Origin: an uncultured Anaeromyxobacter sp.
GTDB taxonomy: Bacteria; Myxococcota; Myxococcia; Myxococcales; Anaeromyxobacteraceae
Reading direction: 5' to 3'
Assembly (NCBI GenBank): GCA_903855945.1
Contig: CAIOAK010000015.1
Location: 186,001 to 250,000 of the forward strand
Length of the DNA stretch: 64,000 nt
Positions 40,932 to 48,827 of this stretch are shown here, piece by piece (position 1 is the stretch's first letter; every line of letters starts with the position of its first letter). Made by a program: the position numbers and the translations under genes. The notes beneath the pieces were generated by a model. That model ran no database searches, was not told the DNA's origin, and saw only the letters and a list, made by a program, of their open reading frames with translations.

Positions 40932-41701
40932 GGCTCGCGGATCCGGTCGAGGAAGGATGCCGCAGCGGCCGTCACCTCGTCCGGGGCCTCCAGCGCGACC
41001 ATGTGCCCCGCACCCGGGACCTCGAGCATCCCGTCTCCCGGGAGGTGCGCGCGGAGGAAGACCGAGTACTTCGGCGGCGTGAGCTGATCCTCCCGGCCGA
41101 CCACCACGAAGGCCGGGGCCCGGACCGAGTCGATCCGCGCCATGGCGTCGAAGCGGTCGCAGGCGGCGAAGTCTCCGTGCAGGATGCCGCGCGGCAGGGC
41201 TGCGAGGGACCGCGCGTGCTCGGCGCGCAGGGGCTCGCTGGCCCCCGGTCCGAAGGCGAAGCTGGTCAGGCCGCGCGCCACCTCGTCGAAGCGGGCCGGA
41301 TCGGCCGAGGCCTCCAGGATGGCGGGCGCCACCCGGAGCCGTGCCCCGGTGCCCACGAGGAACAGTCCGGCCAGGCGTCCTGGAGCGTCGAACGCGGTGG
41401 TGAGCGCGATGGCGCCCCCCATGGAGTGGCCTGCCAGGACGGCGCGCTCGATCCCGAGCGCGTCGAGCATGGCGAGGAGCGCCTGGGCGTAGCCCTCGAT
41501 GGTGGTCTCTCCAGGGGGCGGGGCCTGACCGTGACCCGGGAGGTCCACCGAGAGGACGCGCCGCCCGGGCAGGTTGCGGAGCGAGGCGGGCCAGTGCCGG
41601 TGGGTTCCCCCGGCCCCGTGGACGAGCACGAGCGGCGGCCCGCGCGCCCCCTCGGGCGCGGAATCGAAGAAGGCGACCCCGGCGGCGATGCTCAGGCCCA
41701 T
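40928..41701 (-). CDS. alpha/beta hydrolase
   Basis: 257 residues. LVHGAGGTHRHW contains the oxyanion loop, AGHSMGGAIAL the nucleophile Ser near residue 95, VVVGREDQLTPPK the Asp and PGAGHMVALE the His. This is the ordinary esterase/lipase-like fold; substrate not assignable. The ATG at 41701 overlaps the tryptophanase-type stop by 10 bases, so the two are coupled. The window shows one GTG-type overlap downstream with the receiver gene. Confidence 0.92.
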   Translation of the reverse strand: MGLSIAAGVAFFDSAPEGARGPPLVLVHGAGGTHRHWPASLRNLPGRRVLSVDLPGHGQAPPPGETTIEGYAQALLAMLDALGIERAVLAGHSMGGAIALTTAFDAPGRLAGLFLVGTGARLRVAPAILEASADPARFDEVARGLTSFAFGPGASEPLRAEHARSLAALPRGILHGDFAACDRFDAMARIDSVRAPAFVVVGREDQLTPPKYSVFLRAHLPGDGMLEVPGAGHMVALEAPDEVTAAAASFLDRIREP

Positions 41702-43062
41702 TCGCACTCACAGGTGAAGTGTCGGAGGTAGCGGGACTGCTTCACGATGCGCACCCCGCGCACCTCCGAGGCCCGCTCCTTCACCTCGGCGATCACCTCG
41801 GCAGCATAGTCGAAATGACTTTGCGTATACATCCGGCGCGGGAAGGCGAGCCGGACGAGCTCCATGGCGTGGAAGGTCTCCTCCCCGTCGTCGCGCCGCT
41901 TCCCGAACATCACCGACCCGATCTCCACGCCGCGGATCCCACCCTGGAGGTAGAGGGCGTTGGCGAGGGCCCAGGCCGGGTATCGAGCCACCGGCATGTC
42001 GGGCAGCACGGTGCGGGCGTCGATGTAGACGGCGTGGCCGCCGGTGGGGCGCACGAACCCGACGCCGGCGGCCGCGAGCTTCTCCCCCAGGTACTCGGCG
42101 GTGCGCAGCCGGTAGCGCAGGTACTGCTCGTCCAGGACCTCCTCGAGCCCCACCGCCATCGCCTCCAGGTCGCGCCCGGCCAGCCCGCCGTAGGTGGGGA
42201 AGCCCTCGGTGAGGATGAGCACGTTGCGCACCGCCTCCAGCCACTCGTCGGAGCGGAGCGCCAGGAAGCCGCCGATGTTCACCATGCCGTCCTTCTTGGC
42301 GCTCATCGTGCAGCCGTCGGCGAGGGCGAAGGCCTCCTGGGCGATCCGCTTCACCGGCACGTCGCCCCATCCCGGCTCGCGCATCTTCACGAACATGGCG
42401 TTCTCGGCGAAGCGGCAGGCGTCCAGGATGAGCGGCTTGCCGTGCAGGTGGAGCAGGTCGGCGTAGGCCTTCAGGTTGGCCATCGACACCGGCTGCCCGC
42501 CACCCGTGTTGTTCGTGAGGGTGATCATGCCGAAGGGGACCCGGTCCCCCTCCCGGCGCAGGAGGTCCTCGACCCGGTCGAGGTCGATGTTTCCCTTGAA
42601 CGGGTGGAGGGTGGCCGGCTGCAGCCCCTCGGGGATGACCAGGTCCCGCGCCTCGGCCCCGCTCCACTCGAGCAGCGCCCGGGTGGTGTCGAAGTGGCAG
42701 TTGCTCGGGACGAGGTGCCCGGGCTTGCAGACGGTCCCGAAGAGGATGCGCTCGGCGGCCCTGCCCTGGTGGGTGGGGACGAAGTGGGCGTAGCCGGTCA
42801 GGTCCCGGACCACCGCCTCCAGCCGGTAGAAGCTGCGCGCGCCCGCGTAGCTCTCGTCCCCCAGCATGATGGCCGCCCACTGGCGGGTGCTCATGGCGCC
42901 GGTGCCCGAGTCGGTGAGCCAGTCGAGGAGCACGTCCTCGGCCCGGAGCTGAAAGACGTTCAGCCGGGCCTCGGCGAGCAGCCGCTCCCGCTCCTCCCGT
43001 GTGGTCATGCGGATGGGCTCGACCGACTTGATCCGGAAGGGCTCGATGAGGGTCCTGGGCAT
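41692..43062 (-). CDS. tnaA: tryptophanase/tyrosine phenol-lyase family, tryptophanase-type
   Basis: 456 residues, PLP-dependent beta-elimination lyase. The PLP-lysine is in TMSAKKDGMVNIGGF. The overall text (EPFRIKSVEP, LTDSGTGAMSTRQWAAIMLGD, PTHQGR, GGLAGRDLEAMA) leans toward tyrosine phenol-lyase, but two positions that hold TPL's phenol-binding Thr124 and Arg381 read Asp (HFDTTRALLE) and Ile (GGIRGVEIGSVMFG), as in tryptophanase. I therefore favour tryptophan or a related substrate, producing indole, pyruvate and ammonia. The ATG at 43062 is set by homology. No tnaC-like leader was found. Confidence 0.85.
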   Translation of the reverse strand: MPRTLIEPFRIKSVEPIRMTTREERERLLAEARLNVFQLRAEDVLLDWLTDSGTGAMSTRQWAAIMLGDESYAGARSFYRLEAVVRDLTGYAHFVPTHQGRAAERILFGTVCKPGHLVPSNCHFDTTRALLEWSGAEARDLVIPEGLQPATLHPFKGNIDLDRVEDLLRREGDRVPFGMITLTNNTGGGQPVSMANLKAYADLLHLHGKPLILDACRFAENAMFVKMREPGWGDVPVKRIAQEAFALADGCTMSAKKDGMVNIGGFLALRSDEWLEAVRNVLILTEGFPTYGGLAGRDLEAMAVGLEEVLDEQYLRYRLRTAEYLGEKLAAAGVGFVRPTGGHAVYIDARTVLPDMPVARYPAWALANALYLQGGIRGVEIGSVMFGKRRDDGEETFHAMELVRLAFPRRMYTQSHFDYAAEVIAEVKERASEVRGVRIVKQSRYLRHFTCECEWA

Positions 43063-43147
43063 GCCCCATGGTGTACCACCGGCGAGAAGGAGGACGGGGG
43101 GCTCCCGATTGCGATAGCCTCCCCCCACATCCCCTCCGGAGGCACCG

Positions 43148-46100
43148 ATGCCCGTCCGTCCGTTCCGCAAGGTCATGGCAGCGAACCGTGGCGAGATCGC
43201 CATCCGGGTCTTCCGGGCCTGCACCGAGCTCGGCGTCCCCACGGTCGCCATCTACTCCGAGGAGGACCGGCTCTCGCTCCACCGCTACAAGGCGGACGAG
43301 GCCTACCTGGTGGGCAAGGGCAAGAAGCCCATCGACGCCTACCTGGGCATCGACGAGATCGTGGAGCTGGCCCGCCGGGTGGGCGTGGACGCCATCCACC
43401 CCGGGTACGGGTTCCTGGCCGAGAACGCCGACTTCGCCGACGCCTGCGAGAAGGCCGGCATCGCCTTCATCGGCCCCACCGGCTCGATGATGCGCAGCCT
43501 CGGGGACAAGGTGGCGGGGCGGCGCGCCGCGGTGGACGCGGGAGTCCCGGTGGTGCCGGGCACGGCGGAACCCATCACGGCCGACGAGCAGGCGCTGGTC
43601 TTCGCGCGCCAGCACGGCTACCCCATCATCGTGAAGGCCGCCGCCGGCGGCGGCGGGCGCGGCATGCGCGTGGCCCGCAACCAGAAGGAGCTGCTCGAGG
43701 GGCTGTCCTCGGCTCGCAGCGAGGCCCAGTCGGCCTTCGGCAACCCGGCGGTCTTCCTGGAGCGCTACGTCGAGAACCCCAAGCACCTCGAGGTCCAGGT
43801 TCTCGGCGACGCCCACGGCGGCCTGGTGCACTTCTTCGAGCGCGACTGCTCGGTGCAGCGGCGCCACCAGAAGGTGGTGGAGTTCGCCCCCTCGCTGGCC
43901 ATCAGCGACGCCCAGCGGGCCGCCCTCTGCGAGGACGCCCTGCGCATCGCGCGGGCGGTCTCCTACCGCAACGCCGGGACCGTCGAGTTCCTCCTCGACG
44001 GGGAGGGGCGCCACTTCTTCATCGAGGTGAACCCGCGCATCCAGGTGGAGCACACCGTCACCGAGATGATCACCGGGCGAAACCTGGTCTCCGCGCAGAT
44101 CCTGGTGGCCCAGGGGCACCGGCTGTCCGACCCGGAGATCGGCCTCGCCTCCCAGTCCGACATCCAGATGCGCGGCTACGCCATCCAGTGCCGCATCACC
44201 ACCGAGGACCCGCAGAACGGATTCGCGCCCGACTTCGGGACCATCAAGGCCTACCGCACGCCGGGCGGCGCGGGCGTGCGCCTCGACGCCGGCAACGGCT
44301 TCACCGGGGCCCAGATCACCCCCCACTACGATTCACTATTAGTGAAAGTGTGCTCCTGGGGGCTCACCTTCCAGGAGGCGGCGCGCATCATGCACCGCAG
44401 CCTCCAGGAGTTCCGCGTCCGCGGGGTGAAGACCAACATCCCCTTCCTGGAGCGGGTGGTCACGCACCCCCAGTTCCTGGACGGGCGCGCCGACACCTCC
44501 TTCATCGACCGCCACCCCGAGCTGCTCATCGCCTCGCAGAAGAAGGACCGCGGGTCGAAGCTGCTCTCCTGGATCGGCGAGGTGGTGGTGAACGGCTCGC
44601 CCGGCGTGCAGAAGCCTCCGCGGCTCGCCGACCTGCGCGAGGCGCCGATTCCCAGGGTGGACCTCACCTCCCCTCCTCCCCCGGGGACGCGCGACATCCT
44701 GCGCGAGCGCGGGCCGGAGGGGCTGGCCGCCTGGGTCCGGGATCAGAAGGGGCTGCTCTTCACCGACACCACCATGCGCGACGCGCACCAGTCGCTGCTC
44801 GCCACCCGCGTGCGCAGCCACGACCTGCTGGCCATCGCGCCGGCCACGGCGCGGCTCGAGGCCGGTCTCTTCAGCCTGGAGCTCTGGGGCGGCGCCACCT
44901 TCGACGTGTGTCTCCGCTTCCTGCGGGAGGACCCCTGGACGCGCCTGCACCGGCTCCGCGAGGCCATCCCCAACATCCTCTTCCAGATGCTGCTGCGCGG
45001 CTCCAACGCGGTCGGCTACACCAACTACCCCGACAACGTGGTCGAGCGCTTCGTGGCCGAGGCGGCCGTGAGCGGCGTGGACGTCTTCCGCGTCTTCGAC
45101 GCCCTCAACTGGACCCGGGGCATGACGGTGGCGATGGATGCGGTGCGGAAGAGCGGCAAGGTCTGCGAGGCCGCCATGTGCTACACGGGCGACATCACCG
45201 ACCCGAAGCGGGACAAGTACCCGCTCACGTACTACGTGGCGCTGGCCCACGAGCTGGAGCGCATGGGTGCTCATTTCCTGGCGGTGAAGGACATGGCCGG
45301 GCTCATGAAGCCCATGGCCGCCCGGAAGCTCTTCACGACGCTCAAGGCCGAGGTGGGGATCCCGGTCCACTTCCACACCCACGACACCTCCGGCGTGGCC
45401 GCGGCCACCGTGCTCGAGGCCGCCGCCGCGGGCGTGGACGTCGTGGACGCCGCCCTCTCGTCCCTCTCCGGACTCACCGCCCAGCCCAACCTGAACTCGA
45501 TCGCGGCGGCGCTGGCCGGGACCCCGCGCGACCCGGGGCTCGACGCCGACGGGCTGCAGCGGCTCTCCGCCTACTGGGAGGCGGTGCGCGAATGGTACGC
45601 GCCCTTCGAGTCGGGGCTGCGCAGCGGGACCGCCGAGGTCTACTGGCACGAGATCCCGGGGGGTCAGTACTCCAACTTCCGCCCGCAGGTGGCGGGGCTG
45701 GGGCTGCTCGACCGCTGGGAGGAGTGCAAGGACATGTACCGGAAGGTGAACCTCCTCTTCGGGGACATCATCAAGGTGACGCCCACCTCCAAGGTGGTGG
45801 GCGACATGGCGATGTTCATGGTGAAGAACGACCTCCAGCCCGAGGACGTGCTGGCCCGCGGCGAGGACCTGGCCTTCCCCGAGTCGGTGGTCGGCCTCAT
45901 GAAGGGGATGCTGGGGCAGCCGCACGGTGGGTTCCCGAAGCGGCTCCAGGAGGTGGTCCTGAAGGGGCAGCAGCCCATCCAGTGCCGCCCCGGCGAGCTG
46001 CTCGAGCCGGCCGACCTGGAGGCGGAGCGGAAGAAGGCCGTGGAGCGGGTGAACGGGCCGGTGGACGACAAGGGGCTCGTCTCGTGGCTCCTCTACCCCA

Positions 46101-46594
46101 ACGTCTATCCGGAGTTCCGCCGCCACCTGGAGGACTACTCCGACACCTCGGTCATCCCGACCCCGGCGTTCTTCTACGGGCTCGAGGCGGGCCAGGAGAC
46201 CTCGATCGAGATCGAGCCCGGCAAGACACTCATCGTGAAGCTGAACGCGGTGGGGAGCCTCCAGGCCGACGGCAAGCGCAACGTCTACTTCGAGCTGAAC
46301 GGCGAGGCCCGCGCCGTCACCGTGCGCGACCAGGCGGCCTCGACGAAGCACGCCGACCGCCCGAAGGCCGACCGCCTGAACCCCAAGCACGTGGGCGCGC
46401 CGATGCCCGGCAAGGTGCTCAAGGTGAACGTGCTGGCCGGTGACCGGGTTCGAGGCGGCGACGTGCTCGTCGTCACCGAGGCCATGAAGATGGAGACCAA
46501 CGTCAAGCTCAAGACCGACGCCACCGTGACGGAGGTGCGGGTCAAGGAGGGCGACAAGGTCGAGAAGGACGACCTCATCGTGGTCCTGGGCTGA
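43148..46594 (+). CDS. pyc: pyruvate carboxylase
   Basis: 1148 residues, the single-chain type, making oxaloacetate from pyruvate, bicarbonate and ATP. Biotin carboxylase covers about 5-455 (KAAAGGGGRGMR ATP loop; FIEVNPRIQVEHTVTE). The carboxyltransferase domain begins at FTDTTMRDAHQSLLATR near 535 and the PC-type domain follows; the biotinyl domain ends the protein with VTEAMKMETN (biotin lysine). GGAGG precedes the ATG. The gene carries a perfect copy of the dispersed palindrome at 44331. The ferric-reductase-like gene starts within the stop (TGATG). Confidence 0.98.
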   Translation: MPVRPFRKVMAANRGEIAIRVFRACTELGVPTVAIYSEEDRLSLHRYKADEAYLVGKGKKPIDAYLGIDEIVELARRVGVDAIHPGYGFLAENADFADACEKAGIAFIGPTGSMMRSLGDKVAGRRAAVDAGVPVVPGTAEPITADEQALVFARQHGYPIIVKAAAGGGGRGMRVARNQKELLEGLSSARSEAQSAFGNPAVFLERYVENPKHLEVQVLGDAHGGLVHFFERDCSVQRRHQKVVEFAPSLAISDAQRAALCEDALRIARAVSYRNAGTVEFLLDGEGRHFFIEVNPRIQVEHTVTEMITGRNLVSAQILVAQGHRLSDPEIGLASQSDIQMRGYAIQCRITTEDPQNGFAPDFGTIKAYRTPGGAGVRLDAGNGFTGAQITPHYDSLLVKVCSWGLTFQEAARIMHRSLQEFRVRGVKTNIPFLERVVTHPQFLDGRADTSFIDRHPELLIASQKKDRGSKLLSWIGEVVVNGSPGVQKPPRLADLREAPIPRVDLTSPPPPGTRDILRERGPEGLAAWVRDQKGLLFTDTTMRDAHQSLLATRVRSHDLLAIAPATARLEAGLFSLELWGGATFDVCLRFLREDPWTRLHRLREAIPNILFQMLLRGSNAVGYTNYPDNVVERFVAEAAVSGVDVFRVFDALNWTRGMTVAMDAVRKSGKVCEAAMCYTGDITDPKRDKYPLTYYVALAHELERMGAHFLAVKDMAGLMKPMAARKLFTTLKAEVGIPVHFHTHDTSGVAAATVLEAAAAGVDVVDAALSSLSGLTAQPNLNSIAAALAGTPRDPGLDADGLQRLSAYWEAVREWYAPFESGLRSGTAEVYWHEIPGGQYSNFRPQVAGLGLLDRWEECKDMYRKVNLLFGDIIKVTPTSKVVGDMAMFMVKNDLQPEDVLARGEDLAFPESVVGLMKGMLGQPHGGFPKRLQEVVLKGQQPIQCRPGELLEPADLEAERKKAVERVNGPVDDKGLVSWLLYPNVYPEFRRHLEDYSDTSVIPTPAFFYGLEAGQETSIEIEPGKTLIVKLNAVGSLQADGKRNVYFELNGEARAVTVRDQAASTKHADRPKADRLNPKHVGAPMPGKVLKVNVLAGDRVRGGDVLVVTEAMKMETNVKLKTDATVTEVRVKEGDKVEKDDLIVVLG
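44331..44346 (+). repeat. dispersed palindrome copy 6 (perfect)
   Basis: ATTCACT-ATT-AGTGAA inside pyc. Both arms (TTCACT/AGTGAA) are perfect around a three-base centre. The codons GAT TCA CTA TTA GTG AAA include two leucine codons scarcely used elsewhere in the window. Confidence 0.55.
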
Positions 46595-47925
46595 TGCTCC
46601 TCATCGTCCGCGGCATCTTCTGGTTCGGCCTCTACACGTTCCTGGTGACCTTCCCGCTGCTCGTGGGGGCCCTCGCGGTCCCCCACAGCGGCGCGCCCTC
46701 GCTGTCGGTGGATCTGGCCGACGGCCTCGGCTACGTGGCCATCGCCATGCTGGGGCTCGAGCTGGCGCTCGTCTCCCGGATGGACGAGGCGGCCGGAGCC
46801 TTCGGGCTCGACGCGCTGCTCCAGTTCCACCGGGAGGCGGGGATCGCGGCGATGCTCCTCGTGGTGGCCCACGTCACGCTGCTCCTCACCGCGGCGGGCT
46901 ACCCGGCCGCCTCGCTCGGGCTCGGGCCCGGCGTGCCCTGGCCGATCCGGGTGGGAACCGCGGCGGCGGCCTGCGCGCTCCTGCTCGTGGCCATCTCGCT
47001 GGCGCGGCGCCGGTTCGGGCTGCGGTTCGAGTCCTGGCAGCTCCTCCACGGACTCCTGGCGGTGGCGGTGGTGTCGCTGGGCGCGCTCCACGTCGCGTCG
47101 CTGGGGCGCTTCGCGGCCTCCCTGCCCATGCAGATCCTGGGCACCGTGTACCTGGCCCTCTTCGTGGGCGTGCACGTCCGCCACCGGCTGGTCCGGCCGC
47201 TCCTCATCCTCCGGCGCCCCTGGGAGGTGGAGTCGGTGGTGCCGGAGCGGGGACGGGCGGTGACGCTCCGCCTCCGCCCGGTGGGGCATCCGGGGTTCTC
47301 GTTCGAGCCGGGGCAGTTCTGCTGGCTCAACATGGGGCGAAGCCCGTTCCACCTGGAGCAGCACCCCATCTCCATGTCCTCCAGCGCCGAGGTCCCGCCG
47401 GACGGCGCGGTGGCATTCACCATCCGTGACCTGGGAGACTGGTCGGGGAAGGTGGTCCCGGCGCTGCGGCCCGGCGACCGGGTCTGGGTGGACGGTCCGT
47501 ACGGGGTCTTCTCCCCGGACCGCGAGGAGGGGCCCGGCTACGTGCTGGTGGGCGGGGGCATCGGCGTGACGCCCCTCGTGTCGATGGTGGAGACGCTGGC
47601 CGACCGGCGGGACCGGCGCCCGGTGATCCTGTTCCACGGCGCGCACGGCGAGGGCGACCTCACCCTCGCCGAGCGGCTCGAGTCCCTGCGGGGCCGGCTC
47701 GATCTGTCGGTGATCCCGGTGCTGGAGCACCCGCCCCCCGGCTGGACCGGGGAGACGGGGCTCATCGGCGCCGACACGCTCCGCCGCCACCTCCCCCGCG
47801 AGCACGGACGATTCCAGTACTTCGTGTGCGGCCCGCCGCCGCTCATGGACTCGATGGAGCGCGTGCTCCCCTCCCTCGGCATCCCCGCCGCCCGGATCCA
47901 CTCCGAGCGTTTCGAGATGGTGTGA
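46594..47925 (+). CDS. ferric-reductase-like membrane flavoprotein
   Basis: 443 residues. About five transmembrane helices fill residues 1-210; two of them carry His pairs 14 residues apart (QFHREAG with VVAHVTL; LLHGLLA with ALHVASL), which fits a bis-His heme b domain. An FAD-binding barrel (HPISMSS, FTIRDLGDWS) and an NAD(P)H domain (GGGIGVTPLVSMVE, VCGPPPLMDSME) follow. It should take electrons from NAD(P)H through FAD and heme across the membrane. The start overlaps the pyc stop by one base (TGATG). Confidence 0.9.
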   Translation: MLLIVRGIFWFGLYTFLVTFPLLVGALAVPHSGAPSLSVDLADGLGYVAIAMLGLELALVSRMDEAAGAFGLDALLQFHREAGIAAMLLVVAHVTLLLTAAGYPAASLGLGPGVPWPIRVGTAAAACALLLVAISLARRRFGLRFESWQLLHGLLAVAVVSLGALHVASLGRFAASLPMQILGTVYLALFVGVHVRHRLVRPLLILRRPWEVESVVPERGRAVTLRLRPVGHPGFSFEPGQFCWLNMGRSPFHLEQHPISMSSSAEVPPDGAVAFTIRDLGDWSGKVVPALRPGDRVWVDGPYGVFSPDREEGPGYVLVGGGIGVTPLVSMVETLADRRDRRPVILFHGAHGEGDLTLAERLESLRGRLDLSVIPVLEHPPPGWTGETGLIGADTLRRHLPREHGRFQYFVCGPPPLMDSMERVLPSLGIPAARIHSERFEMV

Positions 47926-48101
47926 TGCCCCACCGGATCGTCGCCACCGCCATCCGCATCGTCCTCCTCTCCTTCGTGGCGGCGGCCGTGGCCTTCGCAC
48001 TCTCCGTCCGCTCGCCGGTCGGGGGGGACGGGGCCTGGCCCGCCACCCACCGGTACTTCGGCGCCCGGACCTGCGCCACCTGCCACCCCGGGGGACGCTG
48101 A
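47925..48101 (+). CDS. 58-residue membrane-anchored protein with one CxxCH heme motif
   Basis: The ATG shares TGATG with the stop of the reductase gene. One N-terminal hydrophobic segment (VLLSFVAAAVAFAL, about 12-25) anchors it, and after a short linker RYFGARTCATCHPGGR ends the protein. CATCH is a c-type heme binding motif. It is too short for a folded cytochrome c domain, so it may be a mini-cytochrome, a heme-attached peptide partner of the reductase, or a truncated remnant. Coupling to the reductase argues for a partner. Confidence 0.6.
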   Translation: MPHRIVATAIRIVLLSFVAAAVAFALSVRSPVGGDGAWPATHRYFGARTCATCHPGGR

Positions 48102-48126
48102 CGAAGCGGGCCGGGGAGTGTAAAGT
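48098..48126 (+). promoter_or_regulatory. candidate promoter for the zinc-ribbon gene
   Basis: CTGACG (-35), 17-base spacer, TAAAGT (-10), ending seven bases before the ATG at 48134. If real, the mRNA would be nearly leaderless. Confidence 0.35.
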
Positions 48127-48133
48127 CACCGCG

Positions 48134-48373
48134 ATGCCCTGCCCCTCCTGCGGTTCGATGCGGATCCGCCCCTCCCGGCCCAAGGGCCGGCAGGAGGTGT
48201 TCCTGCGCATGTGGACGCAGACCCGGTTCTACAAGTGCCGGGATTGCGGCTGGCGCGACCGTCGGCCCCGGACGACCCGGGACGGGGAGAAGGACCAGCC
48301 CGACCTGCGTTTCTGGGCGGTGGCGATCGTCGTGGCGCTGGGGTTCATCTACCTGCTCCTGCGCGACGGCTGA
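48134..48373 (+). CDS. small zinc-ribbon membrane protein
   Basis: 79 residues. CPSCGS at the N terminus and CRDCGW near residue 36 form a four-Cys zinc ribbon; a basic middle (RPRTTRDGEK) precedes one hydrophobic helix near the C terminus (FWAVAIVVALGFIYLLL). The topology suggests a cytoplasmic zinc domain tethered to the membrane by a tail anchor. I know of no function. Confidence 0.7.
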   Translation: MPCPSCGSMRIRPSRPKGRQEVFLRMWTQTRFYKCRDCGWRDRRPRTTRDGEKDQPDLRFWAVAIVVALGFIYLLLRDG

Positions 48374-48446
48374 GGTCGATTCCCTTGCGCGCCACCCGGA
48401 GACGCGCGACATAGTCCCCTCCCGAGAAACCTAAGGAGGTAGGACG

Positions 48447-48779
48447 ATGACCCGCATTCCTGTACTGGCCCTGCTCGCGCTGCTCGCGACGGGCTGCGCC
48501 ACCAGCGCGTCGGTGAAGCAGGAGCTGACGCCGCTGAACGACAAGGTGACGGCCATGGAGCAGAAGCAGGCCGCCCTGGACGCCAAGCTGGCCGATCTGA
48601 ACAAGAAGGCCGACGCACAGTCGGCCGACATCCAGGCGCTCCGCAAGGAGATCGCCAGCTCCAACGCGGCGTCGCAGAAGGCGGCGGCGGATGCCGAGGC
48701 GGCGGCGACGCGCGCCGAGACGGCGGCGGCCAAGGCGGCCAAGGCCTTCGAGCTGAAGCAGATGAAGGGCGCGAAGTAG
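48447..48779 (+). CDS. alanine-zipper lipoprotein ending in lysine (Lpp/OprI-like)
   Basis: 110 residues with a perfect TAAGGAGGT Shine-Dalgarno. The lipobox is LLATGC. After it comes a nearly continuous alpha-helical coiled coil of Ala/Lys/Glu repeats (AALDAKLADLNKKADAQ, then AAATRAETAAAKAAKAF), closing with KQMKGAK. Braun lipoprotein and OprI share the layout lipid-anchored N terminus, coiled coil and C-terminal lysine. An L,D-transpeptidase lies 49 bases downstream in the opposite direction and another 1.1 kb away, so covalent attachment to peptidoglycan is an attractive inference. Confidence 0.8.
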   Translation: MTRIPVLALLALLATGCATSASVKQELTPLNDKVTAMEQKQAALDAKLADLNKKADAQSADIQALRKEIASSNAASQKAAADAEAAATRAETAAAKAAKAFELKQMKGAK

Positions 48780-48790
48780 CAGGGCGTTTC

Positions 48791-48819
48791 GGGGGGCGCG
48801 GCGTCTCGTCGTGCCCCCC
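48791..48819. terminator. hairpin between convergent lipoprotein and L,D-transpeptidase genes
   Basis: Ten-base stem (48791-48800 with 48810-48819) containing six G-C pairs at its outer end and one G-U pair, nine-base loop, no U-tract. Located between two stop codons facing each other. Confidence 0.5.
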
Positions 48820-48827
48820 GGACGTCG

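Noticed and set aside
41692-43062. Annotation as tyrosine phenol-lyase
   Set aside because: The two phenol-binding residues of TPL are replaced by Asp and Ile as in tryptophanase.
41719-46443. A plus-strand open frame of over 1500 codons covering tnaA antisense and pyc in another frame
   Set aside because: Both tnaA and pyc are clear in their own frames; high GC alone keeps this frame open.
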